Shown here: positions 33,763-44,398 of the stretch, one piece after another
Layout: each line of letters opens with the position of its first letter
How positions within the stretch are numbered: position 1 is the first letter of the stretch
Assembly: GCA_017634455.1 (NCBI GenBank)
Contig: JAGBNK010000020.1
Coordinates: forward strand, 1-64,000
Reading direction: 5' to 3'
Length of the DNA stretch: 64,000 nucleotides
DNA from: Lachnospiraceae bacterium
Lineage (GTDB): Bacteria; Bacillota; Clostridia; Lachnospirales; Lachnospiraceae
Made by a program: the position numbers and the translations under genes
The notes under the pieces: generated by a model
Database searches by the model: none
The model's input: only the letters and a program-made list of their open reading frames with translations
What the model was told of the DNA's origin: nothing

Positions 33763-34297
33763 GAGAAGATTAAATCTGAAAACCATAAAAGGTTTAGGAA
33801 CCAGACCAACAACAGATAGAATAAAGGAAACTTTGTTCAATATGATTTCCACAGATATTTACGATGCTAATTTCTTGGATTTGTTTGCTGGAAGCGGTCA
33901 AATGGGAATTGAAGCCCTTAGCCGTGGTGCTAGATTCGCTTGGTTTATTGAAAATAATAGAGAAGCTGTGAAAGTAATAAATGAAAACCTGGATTTCACT
34001 GATTTACAAAGTAAGTCCAAGGTTATTCAGGGGGATTTCAAATCTGCTTTGAATTCCCTCAAAGGTGAATCATTTCATATTATTTTCGCAGATCCACCAT
34101 ACAAAGCAGGATATGAGAGAGAAATTCTTGCTTTAATTGCTCGTAATAAATTGTTGGCAGAAGATGGCTATATTATTATTGAGGCTGATTTAAAGACGGA
34201 TTTTAACTTTATATCTGAATTAGGATACGATATAATAAAAGAGAAATTATATAAAACTAATAAACATATTTTTTTGAGAGTAAAAGAAAATGAGTAG
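33740..34297 (+). CDS. rsmD: 16S rRNA (guanine966-N2)-methyltransferase RsmD
   Basis: This 185-residue SAM-dependent methyltransferase has [18 protein letters not shown] at the start, SAM-binding [20 protein letters not shown] (about 45-64) and the catalytic [11 protein letters not shown] (about 116-126). It overlaps pncC by 23 bases and coaD by eight. The rsmD-coaD pair is conserved in Firmicutes. Confidence 0.95.
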   Translation: MRVIAGSKRRLNLKTIKGLGTRPTTDRIKETLFNMISTDIYDANFLDLFAGSGQMGIEALSRGARFAWFIENNREAVKVINENLDFTDLQSKSKVIQGDFKSALNSLKGESFHIIFADPPYKAGYEREILALIARNKLLAEDGYIIIEADLKTDFNFISELGYDIIKEKLYKTNKHIFLRVKENE

Positions 34298-34769
34298 AGC
34301 TATTTATCCTGGGAGTTTTGACCCAGTTACTTTTGGACACTTGGATATAATAGAACGTTCAAGCAAAATGTTTGATGAAGTCATTATTGGTGTATTATGT
34401 AACAGTGCCAAGAAATCATTATTTACTGTTGAAGAGAGAGTGGATATGATTCGTAAAATGACTGATAAATATGATAATGTGAAGGTTATGTCCTTTGAAG
34501 GTTTACTGATAGATTTCGCCAAGGAAGTGGATGCCACTATTATAATTCGTGGCCTTCGTGCAGTTACAGATTTTGATTATGAAATTCAGATTGCTCAGAC
34601 TAACAAGGTGGAATATGATAAATTAGAAACTATATTTATGGCAACAGCTTTGCAATATTCATATTTAAGTTCGACTATTGTACGAGAGTTTGCTTCATAT
34701 GGTGGAGATATAAGTAGATTTGTACCTGAGGAGATTGTTCCTCTGGTAGAAGATAAATTCAAGAAATAA
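34290..34769 (+). CDS. coaD: Phosphopantetheine adenylyltransferase
   Basis: CoaD makes dephospho-CoA from 4'-phosphopantetheine. The 159-residue nucleotidyltransferase has [20 protein letters not shown] (about 5-24, with the T/HxGH motif), [14 protein letters not shown] (about 88-101) and the C-terminal [20 protein letters not shown]. The length is normal. It follows rsmD and precedes a coiled-coil gene by 12 bases. Confidence 0.97.
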   Translation: MSRAIYPGSFDPVTFGHLDIIERSSKMFDEVIIGVLCNSAKKSLFTVEERVDMIRKMTDKYDNVKVMSFEGLLIDFAKEVDATIIIRGLRAVTDFDYEIQIAQTNKVEYDKLETIFMATALQYSYLSSTIVREFASYGGDISRFVPEEIVPLVEDKFKK

Positions 34770-34781
34770 GGAGAAAAGAAA

Positions 34782-35474
34782 ATGGCTAGTAGTGGTATTG
34801 AGGAAATCATTGATGAGATCGAAGATTATATTGATAGTTGCAAGCCAGCTACATTTTCACAATCAAAGATCACAGTTAACAGAGATGAATTAGAAAGCTT
34901 ATTGTCAGAACTTCGTTCAAAGACTCCTGAGGAAATCAGAAGATATCAGAAGATTATCAGCAATAAGGAAGCAATTCTTGCTGACGCCCACAACAAGGCT
35001 GATCAGATTATTGCACAGGCTCAGATTCAGACTGATCAATTAGTTAGTGAACATCAGATTATGCAGCAAGCTTATGCTAAGGCCAACGAGGTTGTTATGC
35101 TTGCAACCAAGAATGCACAGGATATGCTTGACAAGGCAACAGCTGATGCAAATGATATTAGACAGGGAGCTATTGCTTACACAGACGAGTTGCTGAAAAA
35201 TATTGAGATTGTCCTTACAAATTCTATGGAGACAACACAGGCTAGAACAGAGACATATCTGAATACTATGCAGCAGTATCTGGATGTAGTTGTTGCCAAT
35301 AGACAGGAACTCAATCCTACACCGGAACCAACACCAGTTGTTGCACCTGCTCCAAAGGCAGTTGAGAAGCCGGTAAATGAATCAGCAAACAAGAATTCTT
35401 CAGCAGATTCCAAGAATGAGGAAGAAGAGTTACCATCAATTGATATTCCTGAATCATTTTTTAATAAGTCATAA
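34782..35474 (+). CDS. Coiled-coil protein, DivIVA/SepIVA-like, unknown role
   Basis: This 230-residue soluble protein has an N-terminal region (1-50) resembling the short membrane-contact part of DivIVA/SepIVA-type proteins (VNRDELESLLSELRSKTPEE), a long coiled coil (about 55-165) resembling ATP synthase b subunits, then a Pro/Ala linker (about 180-200) and an acidic end ELPSIDIPESFF. It is found beside coaD-rsmD. No catalytic motif is seen. A scaffold function at the division site or membrane is inference. Confidence 0.7.
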   Translation: MASSGIEEIIDEIEDYIDSCKPATFSQSKITVNRDELESLLSELRSKTPEEIRRYQKIISNKEAILADAHNKADQIIAQAQIQTDQLVSEHQIMQQAYAKANEVVMLATKNAQDMLDKATADANDIRQGAIAYTDELLKNIEIVLTNSMETTQARTETYLNTMQQYLDVVVANRQELNPTPEPTPVVAPAPKAVEKPVNESANKNSSADSKNEEEELPSIDIPESFFNKS

Positions 35475-35484
35475 ATATAATATT

Positions 35485-35516
35485 GCGGCATCGTTTTGAT
35501 GCCGCTTATTTTCTTT
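35485..35516 (+). terminator. Intrinsic terminator after the coiled-coil gene
   Basis: The 8-bp stem GCGGCATC/GATGCCGC (35485-35492 with 35498-35505) has a GTTTT loop and is followed by TTATTTTCTTT. Confidence 0.85.
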
Positions 35517-35625
35517 ATTGGAAAATGCTGTAATATTCTGCCTGGCATATATAGCATTTTAAATCCCGCCATGGGGGCAATGGGTATTGTGGCATTTTAT
35601 TTTATATATTATTAAAGGATTAAGT

Positions 35626-36339
35626 ATGCGGCTGGATAAATATTTATCACAGGCTGGTGTAGGCACCAGAAGTGAGGTCAAGAAGCTTATTAAGCATAAT
35701 CGTATAAAGGTAAATGGAACTGTTATCACAGACTGTGGCTATGGAGTAATAGAATCTGCAGATACAGTTCTTTTTGATGATAAGACAATTTCCTATGAAG
35801 AGTTTGTATATTATATTTTCCACAAGCCGGGAGATTGTGTCTGTGCCAAGGAGGACAGAGATAATAAAACGGTATTTGAATATTTCAAAGGTGTAAATAT
35901 CAGAGATTTATTCACTGTTGGTCGACTGGACAAGGATACAGAAGGACTTCTCATTGTGACAAATGATGGAGATTTATCCCACAGATTGTTAAGCCCCAAG
36001 AAGCATGTAGACAAAACATATTTCTTGAAATGCATAGAAGATGTGTCTGATGAGGATATTAAAGCTCTGGAAAATGGAGTAGATATTGGTGATGAGAAAA
36101 TTACTCTTCCTGCCAAGGCTTCACGGGGAGACGAACCTAATGAGATATATCTGACTATCAAGGAAGGTAGATATCATCAGGTTAAGAGAATGCTCCAAGC
36201 AGTTGGCAATGAGGTTATATATTTGAAAAGAATCACCATGGGCAAATTTGAACTAGATGATTTGCCAATGGGTGAATATAGATTAATGAATGAGAGAGAA
36301 TTAGAATATGTTGCAGAATATAAAGGCAGTAATATTTGA
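35626..36339 (+). CDS. RsuA-family 16S rRNA pseudouridine synthase
   Basis: This 237-residue protein has an N-terminal S4 RNA-binding domain (1-58: MRLDKYLSQAGVGTRSEVKK) and a pseudouridine synthase domain with catalytic aspartate in VGRLDKDTEGLLIVTNDGDL (about 102-121). By length and architecture it is RsuA-like, targeting 16S rRNA U516 in E. coli; an RluB/E role cannot be excluded. ATG 35626 with AAAGGA is preferred to an upstream ATG at 35587. The HAD gene overlaps its end by 32 bases. Confidence 0.88.
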   Translation: MRLDKYLSQAGVGTRSEVKKLIKHNRIKVNGTVITDCGYGVIESADTVLFDDKTISYEEFVYYIFHKPGDCVCAKEDRDNKTVFEYFKGVNIRDLFTVGRLDKDTEGLLIVTNDGDLSHRLLSPKKHVDKTYFLKCIEDVSDEDIKALENGVDIGDEKITLPAKASRGDEPNEIYLTIKEGRYHQVKRMLQAVGNEVIYLKRITMGKFELDDLPMGEYRLMNERELEYVAEYKGSNI

Positions 36340-36958
36340 TTTAGATGGAACTTTGGTAGATTCCATGTGGATGTGGAAACAGATTGATATAGATTATCTG
36401 AAGCTTCATAACATTCCAATGGATGAGAATCTACAGAAGAATATTGAGGGAATGAGCATGAAAGAGACAGCTTATTACTTCAAGAATACTTATAATATTT
36501 CAGATTCCATTGAGGAGATGATGGATACATGGAATGAAATGGCCCGTGAAACCTATGAGAATAAGGTGGATTTCAAGAGAGGCTGTGAGAATTTCCTAAA
36601 AAATCTCAAATCCAAAGGAATCAAAACAGGTATTGCCACAAGTAATTCCAGAGAGCTTTTGGATGCTGTAACAGATGCTTTGAATCTGGATAGATATATA
36701 GACTGCTTCAAGACAGGTGACGAGGTGGGGGCTGGAAAGCCTGCTCCTGATATTTATCTATCTGTTGCAAATCATCTTAATGTAAATCCAGAAGATTGCC
36801 TGGTATTTGAGGATATTATTCCAGGGCTTCAGGCTGGAATTAATGCAGGAATGAAGACTTGTGCAGTTAGAGATGATTATTCCATGGATGTGGATGATGC
36901 CAAGAATGACATGGCTGATTATTATATTATAGATTACACGGATGAGAGATTATTATAA
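36308..36958 (+). CDS. HAD-superfamily phosphatase (subfamily IA)
   Basis: This 216-residue haloacid dehalogenase-like hydrolase has motif [12 protein letters not shown] (about 9-19), motif II ATSNS (about 110), a lysine in [10 protein letters not shown] (about 141-150) and motif [12 protein letters not shown] (about 161-169). The cap is alpha-helical, resembling beta-phosphoglucomutase and phosphoglycolate phosphatase. The substrate is not determinable. It overlaps the RsuA gene by 32 bases and shares a stop/start with ygiQ. Confidence 0.88.
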   Translation: MLQNIKAVIFDLDGTLVDSMWMWKQIDIDYLKLHNIPMDENLQKNIEGMSMKETAYYFKNTYNISDSIEEMMDTWNEMARETYENKVDFKRGCENFLKNLKSKGIKTGIATSNSRELLDAVTDALNLDRYIDCFKTGDEVGAGKPAPDIYLSVANHLNVNPEDCLVFEDIIPGLQAGINAGMKTCAVRDDYSMDVDDAKNDMADYYIIDYTDERLL

Positions 36959-38976
36959 TGGCAAATGGATTTATGCCTGTTAATAAACAGGATATGCAAG
37001 AATTAAATATTAATCAGTTGGATTTCGTATATGTATCAGGAGATGCTTATGTAGATCATCCTTCTTTTGCAGTGGCTATAATTACAAGAGTCCTACAAGC
37101 TCATGGCTTCACTGTTGGTGTTATAGCTCAACCGGATTGGAAGGATGACAAGTCTATCACTGTCCTGGGAAAGCCTAGACTGGGATTCCTTGTTTCTGCA
37201 GGAAATATGGATTCCATGGTCAATCATTATACAGTATCCAAGAAGCATCGTGATTTTGATAATTATTCTCCAGGGGGAGAGATGGGCCATCGCCCGGATT
37301 ACGCCTGTGTAGTATATGGTAATCTAATTAGAAGAACTTACAAGGATGTGCCAATTATCTTAGGTGGTATTGAAGCCAGTTTGAGAAGAATGGCTCATTA
37401 TGATTACTGGTCTAATAAATTAAAGAGATCTATTCTATTGGATTCTGGAGCTGATTTAATATCTTATGGAATGGGTGAGAAATCAGTTATAGCCATTGCT
37501 GAGGCTTTGGATTCAGGGATTGATGTATCTGATATAACATTTATCCCAGGAACTGTATACAAGGCTAGAAATACAGATACAGTAGTTGATGGTATTAAAC
37601 TTCCAACTTACGAGGAATTATTGGCTGATAAGTTAAATTATGCCAAGAGTTTCAATGTACAGCACAATAATACAGATCCTTTTACAGGCAAGACAATGTA
37701 TGAGGAATATCCTCATAGCGTATTCGTTATTCAGAATCCGCCACAGGAACCTTTGTCTCAAATGGAGATGGATGATGTATATGCTTTGCCTTATACCAGA
37801 AAATATCATCCCATGTATGAAGACCAAGGCGGAATCCCTGCCTTGAGAGAGGTGAAATTCTCTCTTATAAGCAATAGAGGCTGCTTTGGTGGATGTAATT
37901 TCTGTGCTTTGACTTTCCATCAGGGTAGAATTATACAGACCAGAAGTCAGGAGTCTATTATAAATGAGGCCAAAATTCTCATAGAAGATCCTGAATTCAA
38001 AGGTTATATTCATGATGTTGGGGGTCCAACTGCTAATTTCAGAAAGCCTTCCTGCAAGAAGCAGCTTAAATCTGGTGTATGTCCTAACAGACAATGCCTG
38101 TTCCCGACTCCTTGCAAGAATTTAGAGGTTGATCACAAGGAATATATATCCCTTCTTCGTAAGCTTCGTTCACTAAAAGGCGTGAAGAAGGTCTTTATCA
38201 GATCAGGTATTAGATTTGATTATGTATTAGCTGATAATAATGACGAATTTATAACAGAACTTTGCAGATATCATGTAAGTGGTCAGTTGAAGGTGGCTCC
38301 TGAACATATATCTGATGAGGTTTTGAAATATATGGGCAAGCCAAGTGTATCAGTATATAACCGTTTTATTGATAAATATTTCAAGGTTAATGACAAGTAT
38401 GATATGAAGCAATATCTGGTTCCATATCTTATGTCTTCCCATCCAGGTTCCACCCTCAAAGAGGCAGTGGAGCTGGCGGAATATATTAGAGATTTGGGTT
38501 ACATGCCTCAGCAGGTACAGGATTTCTATCCAACACCATCTACCATGTCAACCTGCATGTATTATACTGGGGTGAATCCTGCTACTTTAGAGCCTGTATA
38601 TGTAACACATAATCCTCATGAGAAAGCAATGCAGAGAGCTTTGATTCAATATCGTAATCCTGAAAATTATGATTTGGTGAAAGAAGCTTTGTTAAAGGCT
38701 CACCGAGAGGACTTAATTGGTTTTGATGAGAAATGTCTCATTCCGCCTAGAAAACTACATTCCAAGAATTCTAATGACCGCAAGAAGATTAAGACTGGCA
38801 AGACTGCCAATACTAAAAAGTATAATGGTAATAAATCTAAATCAGGGGATTTTGATAAGAACTCAAGAGCAAATGCTAAAGATCATTATAAGAAGAATTC
38901 AAAGAGTAATAATACTTCTAAAAGCAGAAACTCTAACCATGGTGGTTTAAAATCTAAGAACAGTAGAAAAAGATAA
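36958..38976 (+). CDS. YgiQ family radical SAM protein
   Basis: This 672-residue YgiQ-type protein has an N-terminal B12-binding-like domain, a radical SAM motif C-x3-C-x2-C in [17 protein letters not shown] (about 307-323) and the C-terminal YgiQ domain. The last roughly 60 residues are low-complexity Lys/Asn/Ser (for example [18 protein letters not shown]), as is typical of the family. The biochemical role is not established. It overlaps the HAD gene by one base. Confidence 0.9.
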   Translation: MANGFMPVNKQDMQELNINQLDFVYVSGDAYVDHPSFAVAIITRVLQAHGFTVGVIAQPDWKDDKSITVLGKPRLGFLVSAGNMDSMVNHYTVSKKHRDFDNYSPGGEMGHRPDYACVVYGNLIRRTYKDVPIILGGIEASLRRMAHYDYWSNKLKRSILLDSGADLISYGMGEKSVIAIAEALDSGIDVSDITFIPGTVYKARNTDTVVDGIKLPTYEELLADKLNYAKSFNVQHNNTDPFTGKTMYEEYPHSVFVIQNPPQEPLSQMEMDDVYALPYTRKYHPMYEDQGGIPALREVKFSLISNRGCFGGCNFCALTFHQGRIIQTRSQESIINEAKILIEDPEFKGYIHDVGGPTANFRKPSCKKQLKSGVCPNRQCLFPTPCKNLEVDHKEYISLLRKLRSLKGVKKVFIRSGIRFDYVLADNNDEFITELCRYHVSGQLKVAPEHISDEVLKYMGKPSVSVYNRFIDKYFKVNDKYDMKQYLVPYLMSSHPGSTLKEAVELAEYIRDLGYMPQQVQDFYPTPSTMSTCMYYTGVNPATLEPVYVTHNPHEKAMQRALIQYRNPENYDLVKEALLKAHREDLIGFDEKCLIPPRKLHSKNSNDRKKIKTGKTANTKKYNGNKSKSGDFDKNSRANAKDHYKKNSKSNNTSKSRNSNHGGLKSKNSRKR

Positions 38977-38990
38977 TATAGCGAGAGAAT

Positions 38991-39923
38991 ATGAAAGAAA
39001 TAATAATCACTTCCGCTGATGCTGGCGGTAGATTAGACAAATATTTAAATAGATATTTTGCAGAAGCATCTATGGGCTTCTTATACAAAATGCTTCGCAA
39101 AAAGAATATAAAATTAAATGATGCCAAAGCCAGTGGCAAGGAAATTCTTAAAGAAAATGACTGTATCAAGGTCTTTTTCTCAGATGATACTTTCATGAAA
39201 ATGAAAGGACAGAGCATAGACATTTCCCAGGAGGTATCTGCTGATATAGATGTCATCTATGAGGATAATGATATATTGATTGTAAATAAGCCTGCAGGAG
39301 TCCTGTCTCAAAAAGCTGCTGCCTCTGACATATCCATAAATGAGATGATTCTGTCTTATCTTATGAAAACCAAACAGATATCAGAGGATTCAATTCATGG
39401 TTTTAAGCCATCCATTGCCAACAGACTGGATAGAAATACTTCTGGATTGATTCTGGCAGGCAAGACATTAAAGGGACAGCAATATCTGTCTCAGGCCTTG
39501 AAGGACAGAAGCTGCATCAAGATATATCATGCAATTGTAGCTGGAGAAATGGATAGAGAGATTAATCTATCTGGTTATTTACAGAAAAATGACAAGACCA
39601 ATGAGGTGGAAATTCTCAAAAATTATGAGGATGGAGCCAAGGAAATTAAGACGGATATTGTACCTCTTAAAACCAACGGCAGATATACTTTGGTTCAGGT
39701 GCATCTGATTACAGGTCGTACTCATCAGATTAGAGCACATTTATCATCCATCGGTTATCCAATTATTGGAGATTATAAATATGGCGTAGATGCGTTAAAT
39801 GCCAGAGCCAAGAAACAATTTGGAGTGAAATCTCAACTGCTTCATGCATATTCTATAGAATTTGAAGATGGACATAAATATATTGCTCCAAGGCCGGCTA
39901 TATTTGACAAGCTTATTAATTAA
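38991..39923 (+). CDS. RluA-family pseudouridine synthase
   Basis: This 310-residue protein has a short N-terminal S4-like domain (1-58, ADAGGRLDKYLNRYFAEASM) and an RluA-type catalytic domain with VVNKPAGVLSQ-like IVNKPAGVLSQKAA (about 95-108) and catalytic aspartate in RLDRNTSGLILAGK (about 144-157). It is RluC/RluD-like in length; the RNA target is not certain. A second RluA-family gene, next to lspA, is more clearly RluD. Confidence 0.9.
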   Translation: MKEIIITSADAGGRLDKYLNRYFAEASMGFLYKMLRKKNIKLNDAKASGKEILKENDCIKVFFSDDTFMKMKGQSIDISQEVSADIDVIYEDNDILIVNKPAGVLSQKAAASDISINEMILSYLMKTKQISEDSIHGFKPSIANRLDRNTSGLILAGKTLKGQQYLSQALKDRSCIKIYHAIVAGEMDREINLSGYLQKNDKTNEVEILKNYEDGAKEIKTDIVPLKTNGRYTLVQVHLITGRTHQIRAHLSSIGYPIIGDYKYGVDALNARAKKQFGVKSQLLHAYSIEFEDGHKYIAPRPAIFDKLIN

Positions 39924-39937
39924 TGTGAGGAAGTAAA

Positions 39938-40471
39938 ATGGCAACATGGAATTCCAGAGGCCTGAGGGGTTCAGGTTTAGAAGATTTAATAAATAGAACA
40001 AATGAAACTTATGCTAATAATAATCTGTGTCTCATACAGAAAATCCCTACACCTATTACACCAGTGGAGATTAATCATTCTACAAGACAGATTACATTGG
40101 CTTATTTTGAGAAGAAAAGTACAGTGGATTATATAGGTGCTGTACAGGGAATTCCTGTTTGCTTTGATGCCAAGGAGAGCAAGACTGATACATTTCCTCT
40201 GCAAAATGTACATGAACACCAGGTTCGTTTCATGAAAGAATTCGAGAAGCAACAGGGAATTGCTTTTCTTATCATATTATTTACCGAGAGAAATGTATAT
40301 TACTATATGACTTACAATGAGTTACAAAAATTTTGGGAAAGAGCAGAAAATGGGGGGCGTAAGAGTATCAGATTCGATGAGTTGGATTCCAAATACTTCT
40401 TTGAATCTAAGCCTGAAGTTCTGGTTCCTTATCTGGACATGATTCAATTAGATTTAAACAATAGACCATAG
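39938..40471 (+). CDS. recU: Holliday junction resolvase RecU
   Basis: RecU is the Firmicute Holliday junction nuclease (also called PrfA). The 177-residue protein has NSRGLRGSGLEDLIN (about 5-19), a PD-(D/E)XK nuclease core with TVDYIGAVQGIPVCFDAKES (about 61-80) and the conserved HQVRFMKEF (about 92-100). In many Firmicutes it lies next to a PBP1 gene; here it follows an RluA gene and precedes the his operon. No terminator is seen after it. Confidence 0.95.
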   Translation: MATWNSRGLRGSGLEDLINRTNETYANNNLCLIQKIPTPITPVEINHSTRQITLAYFEKKSTVDYIGAVQGIPVCFDAKESKTDTFPLQNVHEHQVRFMKEFEKQQGIAFLIILFTERNVYYYMTYNELQKFWERAENGGRKSIRFDELDSKYFFESKPEVLVPYLDMIQLDLNNRP

Positions 40472-40482
40472 ATTATTTCATC

Positions 40483-40511
40483 TTGACATTGCAGGTTTTC
40501 TTTAATATAAT
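40483..40511 (+). promoter_or_regulatory. Consensus promoter of the histidine operon
   Basis: TTGACA (40483-40488) and TATAAT (40506-40511) with a 17-bp spacer give a perfect sigma-A consensus, 51 bases upstream of hisZ. A 6-bp inverted repeat CTTTAC-CAAA-GTAAAG (40530-40545) lies in the short leader. Confidence 0.85.
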
Positions 40512-40561
40512 TTGTTTAGTTATTTACCACTTTACCAAAGTAAAGATATAGGAGAAGAAAT

Positions 40562-41740
40562 ATGAATGATTCAAGATTACATACACCGGAGGGTGTGAGA
40601 GATATATATGGAAAAGAATGTAAGAACAAGCATTTCCTGATAAGTGCAATGGAAGAGACTGTAAAGAGCTATGGATATTCTTTTATAGAGACTCCTTCCT
40701 TTGAATTTATTGATATATTTGGCAGTGAAGTAGGAACCACTCCATCCAAGGAATTGTACAAGTTCTTCGACAGGGAAGGGAATACTTTGGCTTTGCGCCC
40801 AGATATGACCCCTTCCATTGCAAGAGCAGCTTCGAAATTCTTTGACCCTGATACCAAGCCGGTTCGCCTCAGCTATTATGGCAATGTATTTGTAAATAAT
40901 AATAGCTATCAGGGTAGATTAAAGGAATCAACTCAGCTTGGCTGTGAATTTATGGGAGACAATTCCATAGATGCTGACAGTGAAGTTATTGCCTTGGCAG
41001 TAAATAATCTGTTAAAGGTTGGTCTTACAGAATTTCAGATAAGCATTGGCCATGTAGATATATTCAAAGGCTTGATGGAAGCAGCTAAGTTAGATGCTGA
41101 ATCTGAGAACAGAGTGAGAGTTTTGATTACCAACAAGAATTTCTACGGCGTGGAGGAACTACTTGCTGGCAAAGGTATTTCTCAGGATTTAATTGAAATA
41201 TTTACCATGCTTGGGAAGATGTACAACTGTCCATGTGAATGGAAGGATTTCTTAGATAAGACCAAGAATTATCCTCAGATTTACAATGCGCTTAATTATT
41301 TACAGGATTTGTATGACATTTTACAAGTGTATGGAGTATCAAAATATATCTCCTTTGAGTTGGGAATGGTGAGTCCTTATCAGTACTACACAGGAATTCT
41401 CTTCGGTGGATATACCTACGGAAGTGGCGAGCCTATTGTGCGAGGCGGTAGATATGATGATTTGTTATCTTACTACGGCAAGGAAGCGCCAGCTATTGGT
41501 TTTGCCATTTATATTGATCAGCTTCTCATGGCTATGGAGCGTCAGAAGATCAATATTTTCCAGGATGAAAAGCCTGAAGTGCTGCTGTATACTGCCCACA
41601 AGCTGAAGGAAGCTGTGGCTACTACAAATGAAATGAGAAATGCTGGCAAAGATGTGACTATGGTTCGTGTAGCTTCAAAGGAAGAGGCCCAGAGGGTGCA
41701 AAGCACTTATACTGATACAAGTTTTACTATTCTGGATTAA
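40562..41740 (+). CDS. hisZ: ATP phosphoribosyltransferase regulatory subunit
   Basis: HisZ is a histidyl-tRNA synthetase paralogue that forms a complex with short HisG and confers histidine feedback control. The 392-residue protein has the class II motif [15 protein letters not shown] (about 4-18), [13 protein letters not shown] (about 77-89), and lacks the tRNA anticodon domain. It is first in the his operon behind a consensus promoter, and hisG follows after 14 bases. Confidence 0.95.
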   Translation: MNDSRLHTPEGVRDIYGKECKNKHFLISAMEETVKSYGYSFIETPSFEFIDIFGSEVGTTPSKELYKFFDREGNTLALRPDMTPSIARAASKFFDPDTKPVRLSYYGNVFVNNNSYQGRLKESTQLGCEFMGDNSIDADSEVIALAVNNLLKVGLTEFQISIGHVDIFKGLMEAAKLDAESENRVRVLITNKNFYGVEELLAGKGISQDLIEIFTMLGKMYNCPCEWKDFLDKTKNYPQIYNALNYLQDLYDILQVYGVSKYISFELGMVSPYQYYTGILFGGYTYGSGEPIVRGGRYDDLLSYYGKEAPAIGFAIYIDQLLMAMERQKINIFQDEKPEVLLYTAHKLKEAVATTNEMRNAGKDVTMVRVASKEEAQRVQSTYTDTSFTILD

Positions 41741-41754
41741 ATGAGGTATATATT

Positions 41755-42408
41755 ATGGAAAATGATAGATATTTGACCATCGCCCTGGGAAAGGGTCGAT
41801 TGGCAAAGAAGACATTGGAATTATTTGAAAAGATTGGCATCACCTGTGATGAGATGAAGGATCCTGATACAAGAAAGCTTATTTTCGTCAACGAGGAATA
41901 TAAATTAAGATTCTTTCTCGCCAAGGGACCGGATGTTCCAACTTATGTAGAATATGGTGCAGCTGACATTGGTATTGTAGGTGAGGATACCATTTTAGAG
42001 GAAGCCAGAAACATATATGAGGTTTTGGATTTAGGCTTTGGCAAGTGTAGAATGTGTGTCTGTGGACCAAAGGGTGCACAGGATTTGTTGAATCATCAGG
42101 AATTAATTAGAGTGGCAACTAAATATCCTAGAATTGCCAAGGACTATTTCTATAATCAGAAGCATCAGACGGTGGAGATTATCAAACTAAATGGTTCTAT
42201 TGAATTAGCTCCAATTGTAGGCTTGTCTGAGGTGATAGTGGATATTGTAGAAACAGGTAATACCCTGAGGGAAAATGGTTTGGATGTATTGGAAGTTGTA
42301 TGTCCATTATCTGCCAGAATGGTGGTTAACCAGGTGAGTATGAAAATGGAAAATGAGAGAATCACCAAGCTTATTGCTGATTTAAAGGGAGCATTGGGAC
42401 AGAATTAA
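41755..42408 (+). CDS. hisG: ATP phosphoribosyltransferase, short form
   Basis: HisG catalyses the first committed step of histidine synthesis (ATP + PRPP to phosphoribosyl-ATP). The 217-residue protein is the short form that needs HisZ: it has [20 protein letters not shown] (about 10-29), [16 protein letters not shown] (about 65-80) and the PRPP-loop [15 protein letters not shown] (about 163-177), and lacks the C-terminal regulatory domain. It lies in the operon hisZGDB-IE. Confidence 0.96.
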   Translation: MENDRYLTIALGKGRLAKKTLELFEKIGITCDEMKDPDTRKLIFVNEEYKLRFFLAKGPDVPTYVEYGAADIGIVGEDTILEEARNIYEVLDLGFGKCRMCVCGPKGAQDLLNHQELIRVATKYPRIAKDYFYNQKHQTVEIIKLNGSIELAPIVGLSEVIVDIVETGNTLRENGLDVLEVVCPLSARMVVNQVSMKMENERITKLIADLKGALGQN

Positions 42409-42425
42409 TAATAATCGGAGGCAAT

Positions 42426-43721
42426 ATGAGAATATTAGATTTAAACCCGGATACAACATCAGATATTTTGGAAAATTTATTGAAGAGAAGCCCTAACAGC
42501 TACGGTGAGTTTGAGGCCAGAGTCAATGATATTATTTCAAATGTTAAGGAAAATAGAGACAAGGCAGTATTTGAATATACTGCAAAATTCGATGGAGCTT
42601 CCATTGATGCAACCAATATCGAAGTGACAGAGGAAGAAATTAAGGAAGCCTATGAGCTGGTTGATGCCAAGCTTCTTGATGTAATCAGAAAGGCTTTGGT
42701 AAATATTAGAGATTATCACAGCTTACAGAAGCAAAACAGCTGGTTTAACAGCAATGAAAAGGGAATAATACTGGGTCAGAAGATTACACCTCTTGATAAA
42801 GTGGGAGTCTATGTGCCAGGTGGCAAGGCAGTATATCCATCATCTGTTCTTATGAATGTAATGCCAGCCAAGGTTGCAGGAGTCAATACTATTATTATGA
42901 CTACTCCATGTGATAAATCAGGCAAGGTATATCCATCAACTCTTGTGGCAGCCAAGGAAGCTGGAGTTGATAAAATCTATAAAGTAGGTGGAGCTCAGGC
43001 CATTGCAGCTATGGCTTTTGGAACTGAATCAATTCCAAAAGTTGATAAGATTGTAGGTCCGGGAAATATTTATGTAGCTCTTGCCAAAAAGGCTGTATTT
43101 GGTTATGTAAGTATTGATTCCATTGCTGGTCCAAGTGAAATACTGGTTTTGGCTGATGAGACTGCCAATGCCAAATTTGTTGCAGCAGATTTATTGTCAC
43201 AGGCTGAGCATGATGAGATGGCTTCAGCTATTTTGATTACAACCAGCAAGAAACTTGCTCAGGAAGTATCTGATTGGGTTGATTATTTCTTGCAGAAGCT
43301 TTCTAGAGCGGATATTATCTCTAAATCATTGGAGAATTATGGATATATTCTGGTGGCAGAGAATATGGATGATGCTATTGATGCGGTAAATGAAATTGCA
43401 TCAGAACATTTGGAGCTGGTTACAGCTAATCCATTTGATACAATGACCAAAATCAAAAATGCAGGAGCAATATTCTTTGGAAATTACAGCTCGGAACCTC
43501 TTGGAGATTATTTCGCAGGTCCAAATCATGTATTGCCAACCAACGGTACTGCTAAATTCTTCTCGCCTTTGTCTGTGGATGATTTCATTAAGAAATCAAG
43601 CATTATCAGTTATTCTAAGGAGGCTCTTGAAGAGGTATATCCTGACATTGTAGCTTTTGCAGAATGTGAGAAATTAACTGCTCATGCCAACTCCATCAGA
43701 ACACGTTTTGAGGAGACATAA
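42426..43721 (+). CDS. hisD: Histidinol dehydrogenase
   Basis: HisD oxidises histidinol to histidine with two NAD+. The 431-residue enzyme has the cofactor and substrate segments VYVPGGKAVYPSSVLMNVMP (about 122-141), KIVGPGNIYVALAKK (about 208-222), SIAGPSEILVLAD (about 232-244) and the zinc-binding SQAEHDEMASAI (about 260-271). The length is normal. A small gap of 82 bases and a possible internal promoter separate it from hisB. Confidence 0.96.
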   Translation: MRILDLNPDTTSDILENLLKRSPNSYGEFEARVNDIISNVKENRDKAVFEYTAKFDGASIDATNIEVTEEEIKEAYELVDAKLLDVIRKALVNIRDYHSLQKQNSWFNSNEKGIILGQKITPLDKVGVYVPGGKAVYPSSVLMNVMPAKVAGVNTIIMTTPCDKSGKVYPSTLVAAKEAGVDKIYKVGGAQAIAAMAFGTESIPKVDKIVGPGNIYVALAKKAVFGYVSIDSIAGPSEILVLADETANAKFVAADLLSQAEHDEMASAILITTSKKLAQEVSDWVDYFLQKLSRADIISKSLENYGYILVAENMDDAIDAVNEIASEHLELVTANPFDTMTKIKNAGAIFFGNYSSEPLGDYFAGPNHVLPTNGTAKFFSPLSVDDFIKKSSIISYSKEALEEVYPDIVAFAECEKLTAHANSIRTRFEET

Positions 43722-43737
43722 TTTATAGAAAATTTAT

Positions 43738-43766
43738 TTGTGATAATGTGTAGATAAGAGTAAAAT
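43738..43766 (+). promoter_or_regulatory. Possible internal promoter before hisB
   Basis: TTGTGA (43738-43743) and TAAAAT (43761-43766) are 17 bp apart in the only sizeable gap of the his operon. They could supply extra hisB and hisIE transcript. Confidence 0.35.
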
Positions 43767-43803
43767 TATTATGCGACGTAAAAATATCTAGGAGGAAACC
43801 AGA

Positions 43804-44397
43804 GTGTCGGAAAATAGAATTGCAGAGATTTCTCGTAAGACAAAAGAGACAGATATTACTATAAAAATCAATATTGATGGTACAGGAAAATCTAATATTT
43901 CAACTGGCATTGGTTTCTTTGACCATATGTTGGAGGGCTTTGCCCGTCATGGTTTATTCGATTTGGATGTAGATATTCAGGGTGATTTAAATGTGGATTG
44001 TCATCATACAATAGAAGATTGCGGAATTGTATTGGGAAATGCAATTAAGAAGGCAATAGGTAACAAGGTGGGAATCCGCAGATATGGCAGTTGTATTCTG
44101 CCAATGGATGAGTCATTGGTTATGTGCGCCATTGATTTATCAGGAAGACCTTATTTATCATACGATGCTAATTTCACTGCTGAGAGAATCGGCTATATGG
44201 ATACAGAGATGATCAAGGAATTCTTCTATGCCATTTCTTATTCAGCTGGCATGAATCTCCATATTCAGGTGATGAAAGAGGGCAATAATCATCATATGGC
44301 TGAGGCTATGTTTAAATCATTTGCCAAAGCCCTTGATATGGCTACAACCAATGATCCTAGAATTTTAGATATATTATCTACAAAGGGAGTATTGTAA
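43804..44397 (+). CDS. hisB: Imidazoleglycerol-phosphate dehydratase
   Basis: HisB (IGPD) makes imidazole acetol phosphate. The 197-residue monofunctional enzyme starts with GTG at 43804, nine bases after TAGGAGG. It has the metal-binding motifs [16 protein letters not shown] (about 37-52), [11 protein letters not shown] (about 67-77) and the repeated C-terminal pair [11 protein letters not shown] (about 160-170). No histidinol phosphatase domain is present. Confidence 0.96.
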   Translation: MSENRIAEISRKTKETDITIKINIDGTGKSNISTGIGFFDHMLEGFARHGLFDLDVDIQGDLNVDCHHTIEDCGIVLGNAIKKAIGNKVGIRRYGSCILPMDESLVMCAIDLSGRPYLSYDANFTAERIGYMDTEMIKEFFYAISYSAGMNLHIQVMKEGNNHHMAEAMFKSFAKALDMATTNDPRILDILSTKGVL

Positions 44398-44398
44398 A

